From Njordibacter sp905182035 (GTDB taxonomy: Bacteria; Pseudomonadota; Gammaproteobacteria; Pseudomonadales; Balneatricaceae): a stretch of DNA of 64,000 nucleotides. Positions within the stretch are counted from its first letter, which is position 1. Each line of letters opens with the position of its first letter. Both the position numbers and the translations under genes were made by a program. The stretch covers positions 620,001-684,000 of the forward strand of contig NZ_CP159831.1 of NCBI RefSeq assembly GCF_047730075.1. Reading direction: 5' to 3'. Shown here piece by piece: positions 44,000-53,008 of the stretch. The notes beneath the pieces are model-generated. The model ran no database searches. It was not told the origin of the DNA and saw only the letters and a list, made by a program, of their open reading frames with translations.

Positions 44000-45283
44000 A
44001 TGAAATTTACTAAACTAGCTACTGTGGCCTTAGCTACTATTGCTGTATCGGTGCCCGTAGCAGCCGATCTAATGTTCCCTTCATTAAGCTACCGTACAGG
44101 CCCATACGCGGCCGGTGGTGCGCCGTTTGCTGATGGTTACGCTGACTTCTTTACCTTAATGAATGAACGCGATGGAGGCATCGGTGGCGCCAAAGTTGTC
44201 CTTGAAGAGTGTGAAACTGGTTTTTCTACACCCAAAGGTGTTGAATGTTATGAAGCCACTAAAAACGATGGTGCATTGTTGTACCAGCCTCTTTCAACGG
44301 GCATGACCTACCAGTTAATCCCCAAAGCTACAGCTGATGGCATTCCTATTTTGACTTCTGGCTATGGCCGTACTGCTGCATCTGATGGCACAGTATTTCC
44401 ATGGGTATTTAACTTCCCTACTAACTATTGGGCCGGTGCTAGTCGCATTATCAACCATATCCTTGATAATAATGACGGCAGCCTTAAAGGCAAGAGTGTT
44501 GCCTTGCTTTATCATAACTCTGGTTATGGTAAAGAGCCTATTCGTACCTTGGAAGCTTTGGCTGAAAAGCATGGTTTTGCGCTGACATTATTGCCAGTAG
44601 ATCACCCAGGTCAAGAGCAAAAGTCACAATGGTTACAAATTCGTCGTGAACGCCCAGATTTCCTACTAATGTGGGGTTGGGGCGTGATGAACCAAGTAGC
44701 TATGCAAGAAGCATCTAATATTCGCTTCCCAATGGAGAACTTCTATGGCATTTGGTGGTCAGGTACTGAGATAGACGTTCTTCCAGGCATGGCATCCCAT
44801 GGCTATAAAGCGGCGAACTTCAGTGTGGTTGGTAGTGACTTCGCGATCTACGACGATTTGCAAAAGCACGTTATCGACAAAGGTTTGGCCGCAGGTACCG
44901 GTGCTAATGTAGGTTCGGTTATTTATAACCGTGGTCTATATGCTGGTATGGTCGCAGCAGAAGCTGTCCGCAACGCCCAAAGCATCCATGGAGTGGCAGA
45001 CATTACCGCAGCCATGATGCGTGATGGTTTGGATTCACTCAACATGGACAACGCCGCTTATGCTCGTAATGGTATGACAGGCTTTGGTCCTGAGTTTGCT
45101 GTGACTTGTGAAAACCATGGTGGTAATGGCATGGCAATAATCCAAGAGTGGGACGGTAACACCCAGTCATGGAACATGATTAGTGGTTTTGAAGCGCCTG
45201 ATATGGAGCTAATCGCGCCGCTAATTAAAGCGGATGCTGAAGCTTACGCTGCAGAAAACAACATCACTCCGCGTGACTGTTAA
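44000..45283 (+). CDS. Liv-type ABC transporter substrate-binding protein
   Basis: A 427-residue periplasmic binding protein with a signal peptide (LATVALATIAVSVPVAA) and a Leu/Ile/Val-binding fold: an N-terminal lobe with SYRTGPYAAGGAPFADGY, and a later lobe with VALLYHNSGYGKEPI. It keeps an AGG-AGG ribosome site (43986-43991) well placed for high expression. The ligand is not deducible; the flanking CoA ligases suggest a carboxylate rather than an amino acid. Confidence 0.88.
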   Translation: MKFTKLATVALATIAVSVPVAADLMFPSLSYRTGPYAAGGAPFADGYADFFTLMNERDGGIGGAKVVLEECETGFSTPKGVECYEATKNDGALLYQPLSTGMTYQLIPKATADGIPILTSGYGRTAASDGTVFPWVFNFPTNYWAGASRIINHILDNNDGSLKGKSVALLYHNSGYGKEPIRTLEALAEKHGFALTLLPVDHPGQEQKSQWLQIRRERPDFLLMWGWGVMNQVAMQEASNIRFPMENFYGIWWSGTEIDVLPGMASHGYKAANFSVVGSDFAIYDDLQKHVIDKGLAAGTGANVGSVIYNRGLYAGMVAAEAVRNAQSIHGVADITAAMMRDGLDSLNMDNAAYARNGMTGFGPEFAVTCENHGGNGMAIIQEWDGNTQSWNMISGFEAPDMELIAPLIKADAEAYAAENNITPRDC

Positions 45284-45308
45284 GAGTTAAGTTAATTTCT
45301 TAACTAAG

Positions 45309-45350
45309 CGAGGTGCCCGTTTTAAACGGGTGCCTCGACTTTTAATTTTC
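45309..45350 (+). terminator. Terminator after the binding-protein gene
   Basis: CGAGGTGCCCGTTT pairs with AAACGGGTGCCTCG (two G-T wobbles), a 14-bp stem followed by ACTTTTAATTTT. It would reduce transcription into livF, giving high binding-protein and low ATPase levels. Confidence 0.8.
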
Positions 45351-45388
45351 ACTAAAACAGATTGTTTTGCTGGTGATAGGATAAAATC

Positions 45389-46204
45389 ATGACCACAGGA
45401 AAAGCACCGATACTGGCCATCAACAATATCGAGGTCATTTATGACCACGTGATATTGGTTTTGAAGGGCGTATCTTTAGAAGTGCATGAAAAAGGCATTG
45501 TGGCCTTGCTTGGCGCCAACGGCGCTGGTAAATCTACCACCATTAAAGCGATCTCTAATTTATTGGCTTCCGAGCGCGGGGTCGTGACCAAGGGCACTAT
45601 TGAATTTGAAGGCCAAGATATTAATGCGAGCAACCCTGCTGATTTAGTTGAGATGGGTGTAGTGCAGGTGATGGAAGGTCGCCATTGTTTTGAGCACCTA
45701 ACCATTGAAGAAAACTTGCTGGTAGGGGCATACACTCGCCGCGATGGTCGACGTAGTGTGCAAGAAAGTTTAGATTTGGTATATGAGTACTTTCCACGTT
45801 TAAAAGAGCGACGTAAAAGTCAGGCCGGTTACACCTCTGGTGGTGAGCAACAAATGTGTGCCATTGGCCGTGCTTTAATGGCCAATCCCCACATGATTTT
45901 GCTGGATGAGCCATCTATGGGTTTAGCGCCTCAGTTGGTGGAAGAGATTTTCGAAATTGTTAAAAAACTTAACGAAGAGCAGGGTGTAACCTTTTTGTTG
46001 GCCGAGCAAAACACCGCAGTGGCACTGCGTTACGCCACTTATGGCTATATTATGGAAAATGGCCGGGTAGTGATGGATGGCAAAGCCAGCGACTTACGTG
46101 AAAACGAAGACGTTAAAGAATTCTACTTAGGTGTAAGTGATGGTGAAAAGAAGAGTTTCCGTGATGTGAAGCAGTATCGACGCCGCAAGCGTTGGTTGGC
46201 TTAA
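45389..46204 (+). CDS. livF: Liv-type ABC transporter ATPase (LivF-like)
   Basis: A 271-residue ATP-binding subunit: Walker A GANGAGKST, signature TSGGEQQMCAIGRAL and Walker B MILLDEPSMGLAPQ, the last typical of LivF. An unusual basic tail (KQYRRRKRWLA) extends the C-terminus. ATAGGAT precedes the start. Completes the five-gene transporter. Confidence 0.9.
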   Translation: MTTGKAPILAINNIEVIYDHVILVLKGVSLEVHEKGIVALLGANGAGKSTTIKAISNLLASERGVVTKGTIEFEGQDINASNPADLVEMGVVQVMEGRHCFEHLTIEENLLVGAYTRRDGRRSVQESLDLVYEYFPRLKERRKSQAGYTSGGEQQMCAIGRALMANPHMILLDEPSMGLAPQLVEEIFEIVKKLNEEQGVTFLLAEQNTAVALRYATYGYIMENGRVVMDGKASDLRENEDVKEFYLGVSDGEKKSFRDVKQYRRRKRWLA

Positions 46205-46227
46205 TTATCGATGATAAAGGACACGCC

Positions 46228-47460
46228 ATGACTGATTTTTATGACAAGCTAGAAACTCGTGACCCTAGTAAGCGTCAAGCTGAGCAGGTCCAAGCGCTAT
46301 CTAACCAAGTGGCTCATGCTCAGGCGACATGCCCTGCGTGGGCAGATATCCTGCAAGCAGTCAGCGCCTCTGATATTACCTCAGCAGAGTCCTTCGCAGC
46401 CTTGCCAATTACTCGTAAATCTAGCCTCATTGAATTGCAAAAGAACAGCATGCCCTTTGGTGGTTTGGTGAGTTCTGAAGCAGCACCACTAGCTTACGTA
46501 TTCACATCGCCAGGGCCTATCAACGAACCAGGCTTTGACGTGCCAGACCATTGGCACTTTGCAAGAGCGCTTTACGCTGGTGGGTTGCGTAAAGGCGATT
46601 TGGTTCACAATACTTTTTCCTATCACTTCACGCCAGCAGGCATGATGTTTGATAATGCCGCAAAGGCCTTAGGCTGCACGGTCATTGCTGCCGGCGTGGG
46701 TAATAGCGAGATGCAAGCTCAAAGTATTGCAGCCCTTAAGCCTAAGGCTTATGTGGGTACACCATCATTTTTTAAAATTGTGTTAGAAAAGGCTGATGAA
46801 CTAGGCTTAGATGTAAATTCCGTTACCCATGCAGTGGTTAGTGGTGAACCGTTTTTTCCAGCCCAACAAGCCTTCTTCAAAGCCCGTGGTCTGCAAGTAT
46901 TACAAGGTTATGCAACGGCAGACCTAGGCAGTATTGCCTACGAAACATCGGCTCAAGAAGGCATGGTGATTGACGAAGAGGTGTATTTAGAAATTGTGCG
47001 CCCGGGCACTGGAGACCTTGTGGCAGATGGTGAAGTAGGGGAGGTGGTGGTGACTAACTTTAACCCCCATTACCCGCTTATCCGTTTTGCTACGGGCGAC
47101 ATGTCCGCCATAATGGCAGGCCAAAGCCCTTGTGGACGGACTAATAAACGTATTAAAGGTTGGATGGGGCGTGCTGATCAAGCCATTAAAGTACGAGGTA
47201 TGTTTGTTCGCCCAGAGCAAGTAGCAAACTTAGTTGCCAAGCATGAGCAATTGGTAAAAGTTCGCCTACAGGTGACCCAGGTGGATGGCCAAGACAACCT
47301 ACAAGTATTGTGTGAAACCACGGTCATTTCGTCTGAGATGGCGGCCCAAATAACTCACAGTGTGCGTAGTGTTTTGCATCTTCGAGGTGGAGTGGTGCTG
47401 CAAGAAGTTGGCAGTCTGCCTAACGACGGTATAGTCATTCACGATCAACGTGAGCATTAG
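46228..47460 (+). CDS. PaaK-like (phenylacetate-CoA ligase family) adenylate-forming enzyme relative
   Basis: A 410-residue protein aligned with the PaaK branch of adenylate-forming ligases: HFARALYAGGLRKGDLVHNTF, the TPSFFKIVLEKADELG segment, VVSGEPFFPAQQAFF, the LIRFATGDMS acid motif and a C-terminal GMFVRPEQVANLVAKH domain. The Gly/Ser/Thr-rich phosphate loop expected near residue 90 is replaced by TSPGPINEPGF, so ATP binding may be altered or lost. The start at 46228 follows AAAGGA; 46192 overlaps livF and is rejected. It closes the transporter operon and probably acts on the imported substrate. Confidence 0.8.
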   Translation: MTDFYDKLETRDPSKRQAEQVQALSNQVAHAQATCPAWADILQAVSASDITSAESFAALPITRKSSLIELQKNSMPFGGLVSSEAAPLAYVFTSPGPINEPGFDVPDHWHFARALYAGGLRKGDLVHNTFSYHFTPAGMMFDNAAKALGCTVIAAGVGNSEMQAQSIAALKPKAYVGTPSFFKIVLEKADELGLDVNSVTHAVVSGEPFFPAQQAFFKARGLQVLQGYATADLGSIAYETSAQEGMVIDEEVYLEIVRPGTGDLVADGEVGEVVVTNFNPHYPLIRFATGDMSAIMAGQSPCGRTNKRIKGWMGRADQAIKVRGMFVRPEQVANLVAKHEQLVKVRLQVTQVDGQDNLQVLCETTVISSEMAAQITHSVRSVLHLRGGVVLQEVGSLPNDGIVIHDQREH

Positions 47461-47496
47461 CATTTTGGTTTGTGGTTCTCGGCCTTTACGTAAAAA

Positions 47497-48762
47497 TCAA
47501 TTAAACGTCGAATAAATAAAGAAGACAACGCAGTTTATTGCATACAGCACAGCGATGGGTTTGGTGTTGGCGCGAGCAATGTGGCTACCCTTGATGTGAT
47601 AATTGCCTTGCATAACCAACAGTGTGCCCGAAACTGGGTTGATAGAACTACCTAAACCCCACGCCGATAGAAAGGTCATGGCAAGCAAATTTGGGTCAGG
47701 TTCTAACGTCAGTATTAACGGCGCTATCACCGCCATGATCATAATGACATGCACGCCTAAACGAGCTGCTACCAAACAACAGCCTAAGGTCAAACACGCT
47801 TCAAGTGGACCATAATGGGCAAAAGGTAGCCATGGAGGCGTTATTTTAAACAGCGCACCTAAACCAATAGCAAATACGCCTGCCGCCAAAAACAACGTAA
47901 CCTCGTTGTGCATGTTAGCCAAACGGTTAGAAATATGGAGGCGAAGCTGGGACGCACGGCCTTCGTAGATTAGTACCACGATTACTAGCAAGGATGCAGT
48001 AATGGCAATGATTTGAGTGATTGCAATGGTGGGCCAAAGCTGGTGGGCAACAATCACTGTTAAAGCCAATAGAGCAGGAAGAACTAGGCTGCGACCCATG
48101 AGTGGATAACCCGTAAGCGTCGATTCAGGGATCTTGTGTAACCAATACAGCATGGCTAAGCTGATCAAGCCCATAGGTGCACCAACACTCATCACTGCTA
48201 ACATATTCATGTCTGGCACAAGGCTTAAGGTGTATGCCATGGCGGCAAAAAAAGGCGACCAAAGAGCGCATAGGGCAAAATTAATAGTAAGTAGGCTGGC
48301 CGTGCGAGTATCTATCTTACGACTATCACTGAGTTTTTCAGCAATAATTAACAAGGCGGATACGTTAATAATGGCGCTAAAGAAATGCCCTGATGCTAAG
48401 GTACTAATGAGGCCTTTATTTCCTGCAGGTGGTAGTCGCTTTTTACTCTGATTAGCTGGTGTCGCAATGAGGCTTAAAAAGCTCACTGTGGCTAGCATTG
48501 CTAGCAGCTGAGTATTGCTATTAATGAGCTGGTAAAGCGGTGCAGGGGCGCCTTCAAGAAGGCTGTAGCCTAAGCCAGCTAGCCCAACGATAATCAATAC
48601 CATCGATTGAACCAAAGAGCGGCGGGCGAGCAGTCTTAAAGACGAAATTGCAAAGCTCCATAGCAGCATGCCAGCAATGGGATAAAGTGCTGGAAAGACC
48701 AAAGTCAGCATGCTTAAGAGGGCCCCAGCTGCTAAGCTATAGCCACGGAATTGCTGGATCAA
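47497..48762 (-). CDS. Polytopic membrane protein, permease-like
   Basis: A 421-residue inner-membrane protein with about 11-12 hydrophobic segments. Its organisation (two halves, each with a Gly/Ser-Pro-rich re-entrant-looking stretch such as GLGSSINPVSGTLLVMQG and SGHFFSAIINVSALLI) recalls ion-transporter-superfamily carriers such as ArsB/NhaD-type or citrate permeases, but I cannot name the family. It starts with TTG overlapping the stop of the glutathione transferase gene (TTGA), so translation is coupled. Confidence 0.65.
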   Translation of the reverse strand: MIQQFRGYSLAAGALLSMLTLVFPALYPIAGMLLWSFAISSLRLLARRSLVQSMVLIIVGLAGLGYSLLEGAPAPLYQLINSNTQLLAMLATVSFLSLIATPANQSKKRLPPAGNKGLISTLASGHFFSAIINVSALLIIAEKLSDSRKIDTRTASLLTINFALCALWSPFFAAMAYTLSLVPDMNMLAVMSVGAPMGLISLAMLYWLHKIPESTLTGYPLMGRSLVLPALLALTVIVAHQLWPTIAITQIIAITASLLVIVVLIYEGRASQLRLHISNRLANMHNEVTLFLAAGVFAIGLGALFKITPPWLPFAHYGPLEACLTLGCCLVAARLGVHVIMIMAVIAPLILTLEPDPNLLAMTFLSAWGLGSSINPVSGTLLVMQGNYHIKGSHIARANTKPIAVLYAINCVVFFIYSTFN

Positions 48763-49436
48763 AGTGTAACTCGAGAATTACGAATTTTATTAAGAGTTAC
48801 CAGTTCGCGCTGCACTAAAGCCTGCCATGTGGGTTGAGCCAACATGCGCTCAAAGTAGGCAGATAGAGTAGGCCAGTTGTTTTTATCAATGTCTTCACCG
48901 CCGTGCATAAAATTAACCATCTGACTGGTAATAGCAATATCTGCTAAAGAAAAACAGTTGTCTACAAAGTAGTCCTGGTTAGCTAGCTGGCTAGCAAGAT
49001 AGTCAAATAATGGAGGAATATGTTGTGATAACGCCTCTTGTATACGTTCTTCATTGGGTGCTTTACCAGACGTGGGCCTTATAACCCGTTGCAGAAATAC
49101 TGTCGCAGAAAGCCATGGTGCCAATTCATAATCGGCAAATTTTTCTAACCAGCGCATCTGTGCCCGTGACTTGGCTGTGCTTGGAATGAGTTGTGTTAAG
49201 GCATCATGATCTAAGGATTCGATAAGGTAATTACAGATAATGCTAGAGTCAGGCTGCCACCAGTCATTCTCTTGTAGTACGGGAATTTTTTTCAACGGGC
49301 TGATATTCACGAAATCAGCTGGCATGAATCCTGGCGCCACTACCTTGAGAGTGTATTCAGTTTTAGAGATCGTTAACAAATACATGACTTTGCGCACAAA
49401 AGGCGAAAGCGCTGCACCATGAAGGGTAAAGGCCAT
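48759..49436 (-). CDS. Glutathione S-transferase family protein
   Basis: A 225-residue cytosolic protein. The N-terminal thioredoxin-like domain (LHGAALSPFVRKVMYLL; SPLKKIPVLQENDWWQPDSSIICNYL) provides the Ser/Pro glutathione site and the DS motif, and the C-terminal all-helical domain includes FSLADIAITSQMVNF. Substrate unknown. It is the first gene of a two-gene leftward unit with the membrane protein. Confidence 0.85.
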   Translation of the reverse strand: MAFTLHGAALSPFVRKVMYLLTISKTEYTLKVVAPGFMPADFVNISPLKKIPVLQENDWWQPDSSIICNYLIESLDHDALTQLIPSTAKSRAQMRWLEKFADYELAPWLSATVFLQRVIRPTSGKAPNEERIQEALSQHIPPLFDYLASQLANQDYFVDNCFSLADIAITSQMVNFMHGGEDIDKNNWPTLSAYFERMLAQPTWQALVQRELVTLNKIRNSRVTL

Positions 49437-49572
49437 GTTAGGAATCCAAAAAGTTAAGTGTTGCTATTGTGGCTGAGGCGACCCACAAACTCAAATAATT
49501 TACTAATATAATGGGTGGTTCCAATAAATAACTAAGTGGTTGAAATAAACACAATAATTTTCACATTAGTGC

Positions 49573-49601
49573 TTGACAGAAATCTGCTCAATCACTAATA
49601 T
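49573..49601 (+). promoter_or_regulatory. Sigma-70 promoter of first tRNA pair
   Basis: Perfect TTGACA, a 17-base spacer and TAATAT, followed by a GC-rich discriminator (GCGCACTCC), the type linked to stringent control of stable RNA genes. Confidence 0.85.
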
Positions 49602-49649
49602 GCGCACTCCAGTTTGGTACGGCCAGCAGGCAATATCAACCGCGAATGT

Positions 49650-49725
49650 GTCCCGTTCGTCTAGTGGTCTAGGACACTGCCCTTTCACGGCGGTAACAGG
49701 GGTTCGAACCCCCTACGGGATACCA
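49650..49725 (+). tRNA. tRNA-Glu (TTC), copy 1
   Basis: A 76-base cloverleaf including encoded CCA. Acceptor GTCCCGT/ACGGGAT, anticodon TTC in CTTTCAC, T-loop GTTCGAA. The discriminator base is A, unlike the G of copy 2 and of E. coli tRNA-Glu. Confidence 0.95.
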
Positions 49726-49836
49726 CTATTTTTTGGACTTTAGTTAGTGGCCAGTAGTTTTCATAAAACCGCCAACTTATAACTACAAACCTAAAATGGT
49801 AAAGGTTAATCACAAGCCTTCAACAAGTGATATTTA

Positions 49837-49912
<76 letters not shown>

Positions 49913-50090
49913 TTTTTTCTAAACATTAAAAAAAACACCCCCCGGTAAGATATTGTTCAATGAACAGGGTGGCTTCAATTGGCATTGCTACATCCATCAC
50001 CAAAAACCCACTGAAATAGCTAATACTGCAAAAGATCTTTGGCATTAATTATCAAATACACAAGATTACCCTACATATCCCAATTTTCAG

Positions 50091-50119
50091 TTGACATAAA
50101 CCAGCAAAATTAATAATAT
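50091..50119 (+). promoter_or_regulatory. Sigma-70 promoter of second tRNA group
   Basis: Perfect TTGACA, a 17-base spacer and TAATAT, then GCGCACC: the same layout and discriminator start as the first tRNA promoter, so it was duplicated with the tRNA pair. Confidence 0.85.
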
Positions 50120-50146
50120 GCGCACCACTCTTTACAGAGCTATAGC

Positions 50147-50222
50147 GTCCCGTTCGTCTAGTGGCCTAGGACACTGCCCTTTCACGGCGGCGACAGGGGT
50201 TCGAACCCCCTACGGGATGCCA
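50147..50222 (+). tRNA. tRNA-Glu (TTC), copy 2
   Basis: Same cloverleaf as copy 1 with encoded CCA. It differs by one D-loop base, by CG for TA in the variable region and by a G discriminator instead of A. Confidence 0.96.
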
Positions 50223-50299
50223 ACAAAACACTTTGTAAAATTAGAGTCTAGGGTCATAATAGCAAAGGTTCATCACAAGCCTTAAATCAGTGATATGTA

Positions 50300-50375
<76 letters not shown>

Positions 50376-50381
50376 AATTTA

Positions 50382-50455
50382 GGCCGAATGGCAGAGTGGT
50401 TATGCACCGGATTGCAAATCCGCTAACCCCGGTTCGATTCCGGGTTCGGCCTCCA
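50382..50455 (+). tRNA. tRNA-Cys (GCA), integration target
   Basis: A 74-base cloverleaf: acceptor GGCCGAA/TTCGGCC, anticodon GCA in ATTGCAAAT, T-arm CCGGTTCGATTCCGG and CCA. Its 3' end doubles as the left attachment site of the element to the right, and the gene stays intact. Confidence 0.96.
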
Positions 50456-50456
50456 C
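50442..50456 (+). repeat. attL core
   Basis: GGGTTCGGCCTCCAC, spanning the end of tRNA-Cys and one base beyond; repeated exactly at 58976-58990. The three bases starting two positions further (TTC) also match after one mismatch. Confidence 0.85.
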
Positions 50457-50568
50457 ATTCAAGACCAGTAATAACCAAAGATGACCTGTAGCCCTTGTAT
50501 TTAAAGGGTTAAAAATAGGTGCATAGTCATTACTGACCATTAACGTCTACTGGTGTCACCTCTGTTTA

Positions 50569-50637
50569 GGGGGTACACTTGGGGGTATCAAGAAGTTTAA
50601 CCTTGAGATATACCCCCAATGCCACTAAATGTACCCC
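50569..50637 (+). repeat. GGGGGTA motif cluster at the left end (possible integrase arm sites)
   Basis: Direct copies GGGGGTACA (50569) and GGGGGTATC (50581), then inverted copies TATACCCCCA (50609) and GTACCCC (50631). The two middle copies form a hairpin that reaches the integrase start codon at 50619. The same motif occurs twice near the right end. Confidence 0.5.
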
Positions 50638-51827
50638 AAATAAAGAACGCTAAACCTGCTGTTAAACCATATAAGCTCGCCGATGGTGGTGGCCTTTATT
50701 TACTTATTAATTCTAATGGCTCCAAATATTGGCGGCTAAAATACCGTTACGGCGGCAGAGAGAAAGTATTAGCCTTGGGGGTATATCCTGACGTTTCGTT
50801 AGCCTTGGCCCGTGACGAAAGACAAGAAGCAAAGAAACACCTACGCGACTTTGTTGACCCGTCCAAAGTGCGCAAGCAACGAAAGCAAGCCACCATAAGT
50901 AAGACAGTAAACTCCTTTGAGGCTGTAGCTCAGGAATGGTGGCAAAAGCAAGTGGGGAGATGGTCGCTAGATCACGGTACAAAAGTGTGGCGGTCTTTAG
51001 AATCTGACGTACTACCATACCTTGGCCATCGTCCAATATCTGAAATAACCACTGATGAGGTGCTAGCCACAGTAAGGCGTGTTGAAAAAAGGCAAGCTTT
51101 TGATCTAGCAGGGCGTATTTTGCAGCGTTGTAGTTCGGTCTTTCGTTATGCTATCCAAACTAAGCGTACCTCGAACAATCCAACTGCTGACTGCGCAGGC
51201 GCTCTAGAAACACGCAAACGACAACATCGGTTAGCATTGAAAAAGTCTGAACTCCCCGCATTCCTCAAAGAATTAAAAAACTATGAAGGGCATCCTGTTA
51301 CACGCCTAGCCTTAACCCTGCTAACCATTACATTTGTTCGATCTGGTGAGCTACGCTTTGCCACTTGGGATGAGTTCGACTTAAATAATAAGATGTGGCG
51401 TATACCTGCCGAACGCATGAAGATGGGCACTGAACATCTAGTTCCACTATGTCGCCAAGCAATTGCCGTGATAGAAGATCTGAAACAGTATACGGGCGAT
51501 GATAAATACTTGTTTACTGGTGAGCGATCGAGGTTAAAACCAATCAGCAACAACACCATGATTTATGCCATGTATAGGTTAGGCTATAAAAGCCGAGCTA
51601 CACCCCATGGCTTCCGCACCAGCGCTTCATCTATCCTGAATGAAGAGGGCTTTAACCGTGATGCCATAGAGCGCCAACTATCTCACATGGAACGCAATCA
51701 AGTGAGAGGGGCTTATACTCAACATGCTGAATATCTTAAAGAGCGAACTTCCATGATGGACTGGTGGGGTAATTACATCGAGCAACTAGAAACTAGTTCT
51801 AATATAGGCCCCATCAATGTTGGTTAA
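50619..51827 (+). CDS. int: P4-type tyrosine recombinase (integrase)
   Basis: A 402-residue integrase. The N-terminal DUF4102 arm-binding domain reads KPYKLADGGGLYLLINSNGS and ALGVYPDVSLALARDERQEA. The catalytic domain shows Arg in TFVRSGELRFATWDEF, HxxR in ATPHGFRTSAS, His in QLSHMERNQVRGAY and the catalytic Tyr probably near 366 in GAYTQHAEYL. It sits 163 bases from the tRNA-Cys attachment site and points into the element, as usual for this class. Its start codon overlaps a GGGGGTA-type inverted copy, so integrase binding could repress its own synthesis. Confidence 0.94.
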   Translation: MPLNVPQIKNAKPAVKPYKLADGGGLYLLINSNGSKYWRLKYRYGGREKVLALGVYPDVSLALARDERQEAKKHLRDFVDPSKVRKQRKQATISKTVNSFEAVAQEWWQKQVGRWSLDHGTKVWRSLESDVLPYLGHRPISEITTDEVLATVRRVEKRQAFDLAGRILQRCSSVFRYAIQTKRTSNNPTADCAGALETRKRQHRLALKKSELPAFLKELKNYEGHPVTRLALTLLTITFVRSGELRFATWDEFDLNNKMWRIPAERMKMGTEHLVPLCRQAIAVIEDLKQYTGDDKYLFTGERSRLKPISNNTMIYAMYRLGYKSRATPHGFRTSASSILNEEGFNRDAIERQLSHMERNQVRGAYTQHAEYLKERTSMMDWWGNYIEQLETSSNIGPINVG

Positions 51828-51872
51828 GGTGGTAAATAAGAACCATTGAGTTATATGTTGAAGAGGTGTGGC

Positions 51873-52637
51873 ATGAGCAATAAAAAAATTCGTAATATCT
51901 CAGATATGCCTAAGTGGTTTAATCTAGATAAATACAACGGTACAACCTCGTTCACTGCAGCGGGCTGGGCTGAACAGCTTGGCCATAGAAGGCACATTGA
52001 GTGGATGCTTGGTCGGCATAAACTAGATATAAGCAACGATGCTGTGAATATGTTTGAAGAAATTAAAAGAGATCCAACACAGACACTTAGTTTTCTTTCG
52101 TCACCATTGCTGCCTGACTCAGCAAGTTATTCAGCTTACGTCCAGCCTTTAAAATGTGGACTTGTCCACGCATTAGCGTCAGATATTGAAAACCACTATG
52201 GTTTAGACGAATCAGGAAGTTTGGGATCAGCTGCGGGTATTACTGTAAGCAGTTACTTCAAAGATAATGAAGTTTATATGGATTCATTAGTGCCTGTAAT
52301 CATTGACCTTAATGGTTCAGATGTAGACGTTAGGAATGATTTCGATCGCTACCTCAAGCAGGCTAGAACTATTGTGGGCATTGAAAGTAAGAAGATTCAC
52401 ATCAATCAAAGAGAGTTTGAAAAGTTACAAGATTACTGCATGCTGCCATATATTGACCTATTAATATGGGAGAAAATATCAGGTTATAAAATAAGTGCTA
52501 GCGTAATATTAGACATGCTTTTCATGGACCGTGCTGACAGGAATGGTGATGAAAAATTCATTACTGACACGATAAAGCCATTTAGTCAAAAAATAGATGA
52601 TAAGTTTATTAGATCCCTCAAGAGTCGCATCAGGTAA
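51873..52637 (+). CDS. DUF6387-like protein of integrative elements
   Basis: A 254-residue soluble protein opening with IRNISDMPKWFNLDKY and FTAAGWAEQLGHRR, a pattern I recall from DUF6387 proteins that often follow integrases in enteric islands. The C-terminal part is helical (YCMLPYIDLLIWEKISGYKI). No catalytic motif is evident. The start at 51873 follows GAGG; an earlier in-frame ATG at 51846 is less likely. It is 45 bases after the integrase. Function unknown. Confidence 0.65.
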   Translation: MSNKKIRNISDMPKWFNLDKYNGTTSFTAAGWAEQLGHRRHIEWMLGRHKLDISNDAVNMFEEIKRDPTQTLSFLSSPLLPDSASYSAYVQPLKCGLVHALASDIENHYGLDESGSLGSAAGITVSSYFKDNEVYMDSLVPVIIDLNGSDVDVRNDFDRYLKQARTIVGIESKKIHINQREFEKLQDYCMLPYIDLLIWEKISGYKISASVILDMLFMDRADRNGDEKFITDTIKPFSQKIDDKFIRSLKSRIR

Positions 52638-52738
52638 CTCTAAATATCGTAAAATTTAATTATTTTTTTTCGGTAAACAATGTAACGATCCACAACTAAT
52701 GTATAGCGATGTTAAATACTGTCTAAGGAGACACAAAC

Positions 52739-52999
52739 ATGGCTAGTAGCATTCATTCAAAGCAAAACAGCAATACGTTACCACCAGTATTAGCCCGCAT
52801 CATACGCTGGCCTGAAGTTAATCTGAAAACAGGGTTGTGCCGCTCCCATGTTCACCAGTTGGTGAGCAAGGGACAGTTTCCTGCCCCTATAAAGCTCACA
52901 CCTAATGGAAGAGCAAGTGGTTGGGTAGAGTCTGAGGTTAGTGCGTGGCTTGACCAGCGCATTTTAGACTCGCGCTCTGTCAGTCCAGCATTAGCATAG
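52739..52999 (+). CDS. AlpA-family excisionase/regulator
   Basis: An 86-residue MerR-like winged-helix protein. The helix-turn-helix is LKTGLCRSHVHQLVSKGQFP, followed by the wing PIKLTPNGRASGWVESEV and a closing SAWLDQRI. AAGGAG precedes the start. AlpA/Vis proteins act as directionality factors and as regulators of integrase and replication genes in P4-like elements. Confidence 0.85.
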   Translation: MASSIHSKQNSNTLPPVLARIIRWPEVNLKTGLCRSHVHQLVSKGQFPAPIKLTPNGRASGWVESEVSAWLDQRILDSRSVSPALA

Positions 53000-53008
53000 G
53001 TGGCAGAC

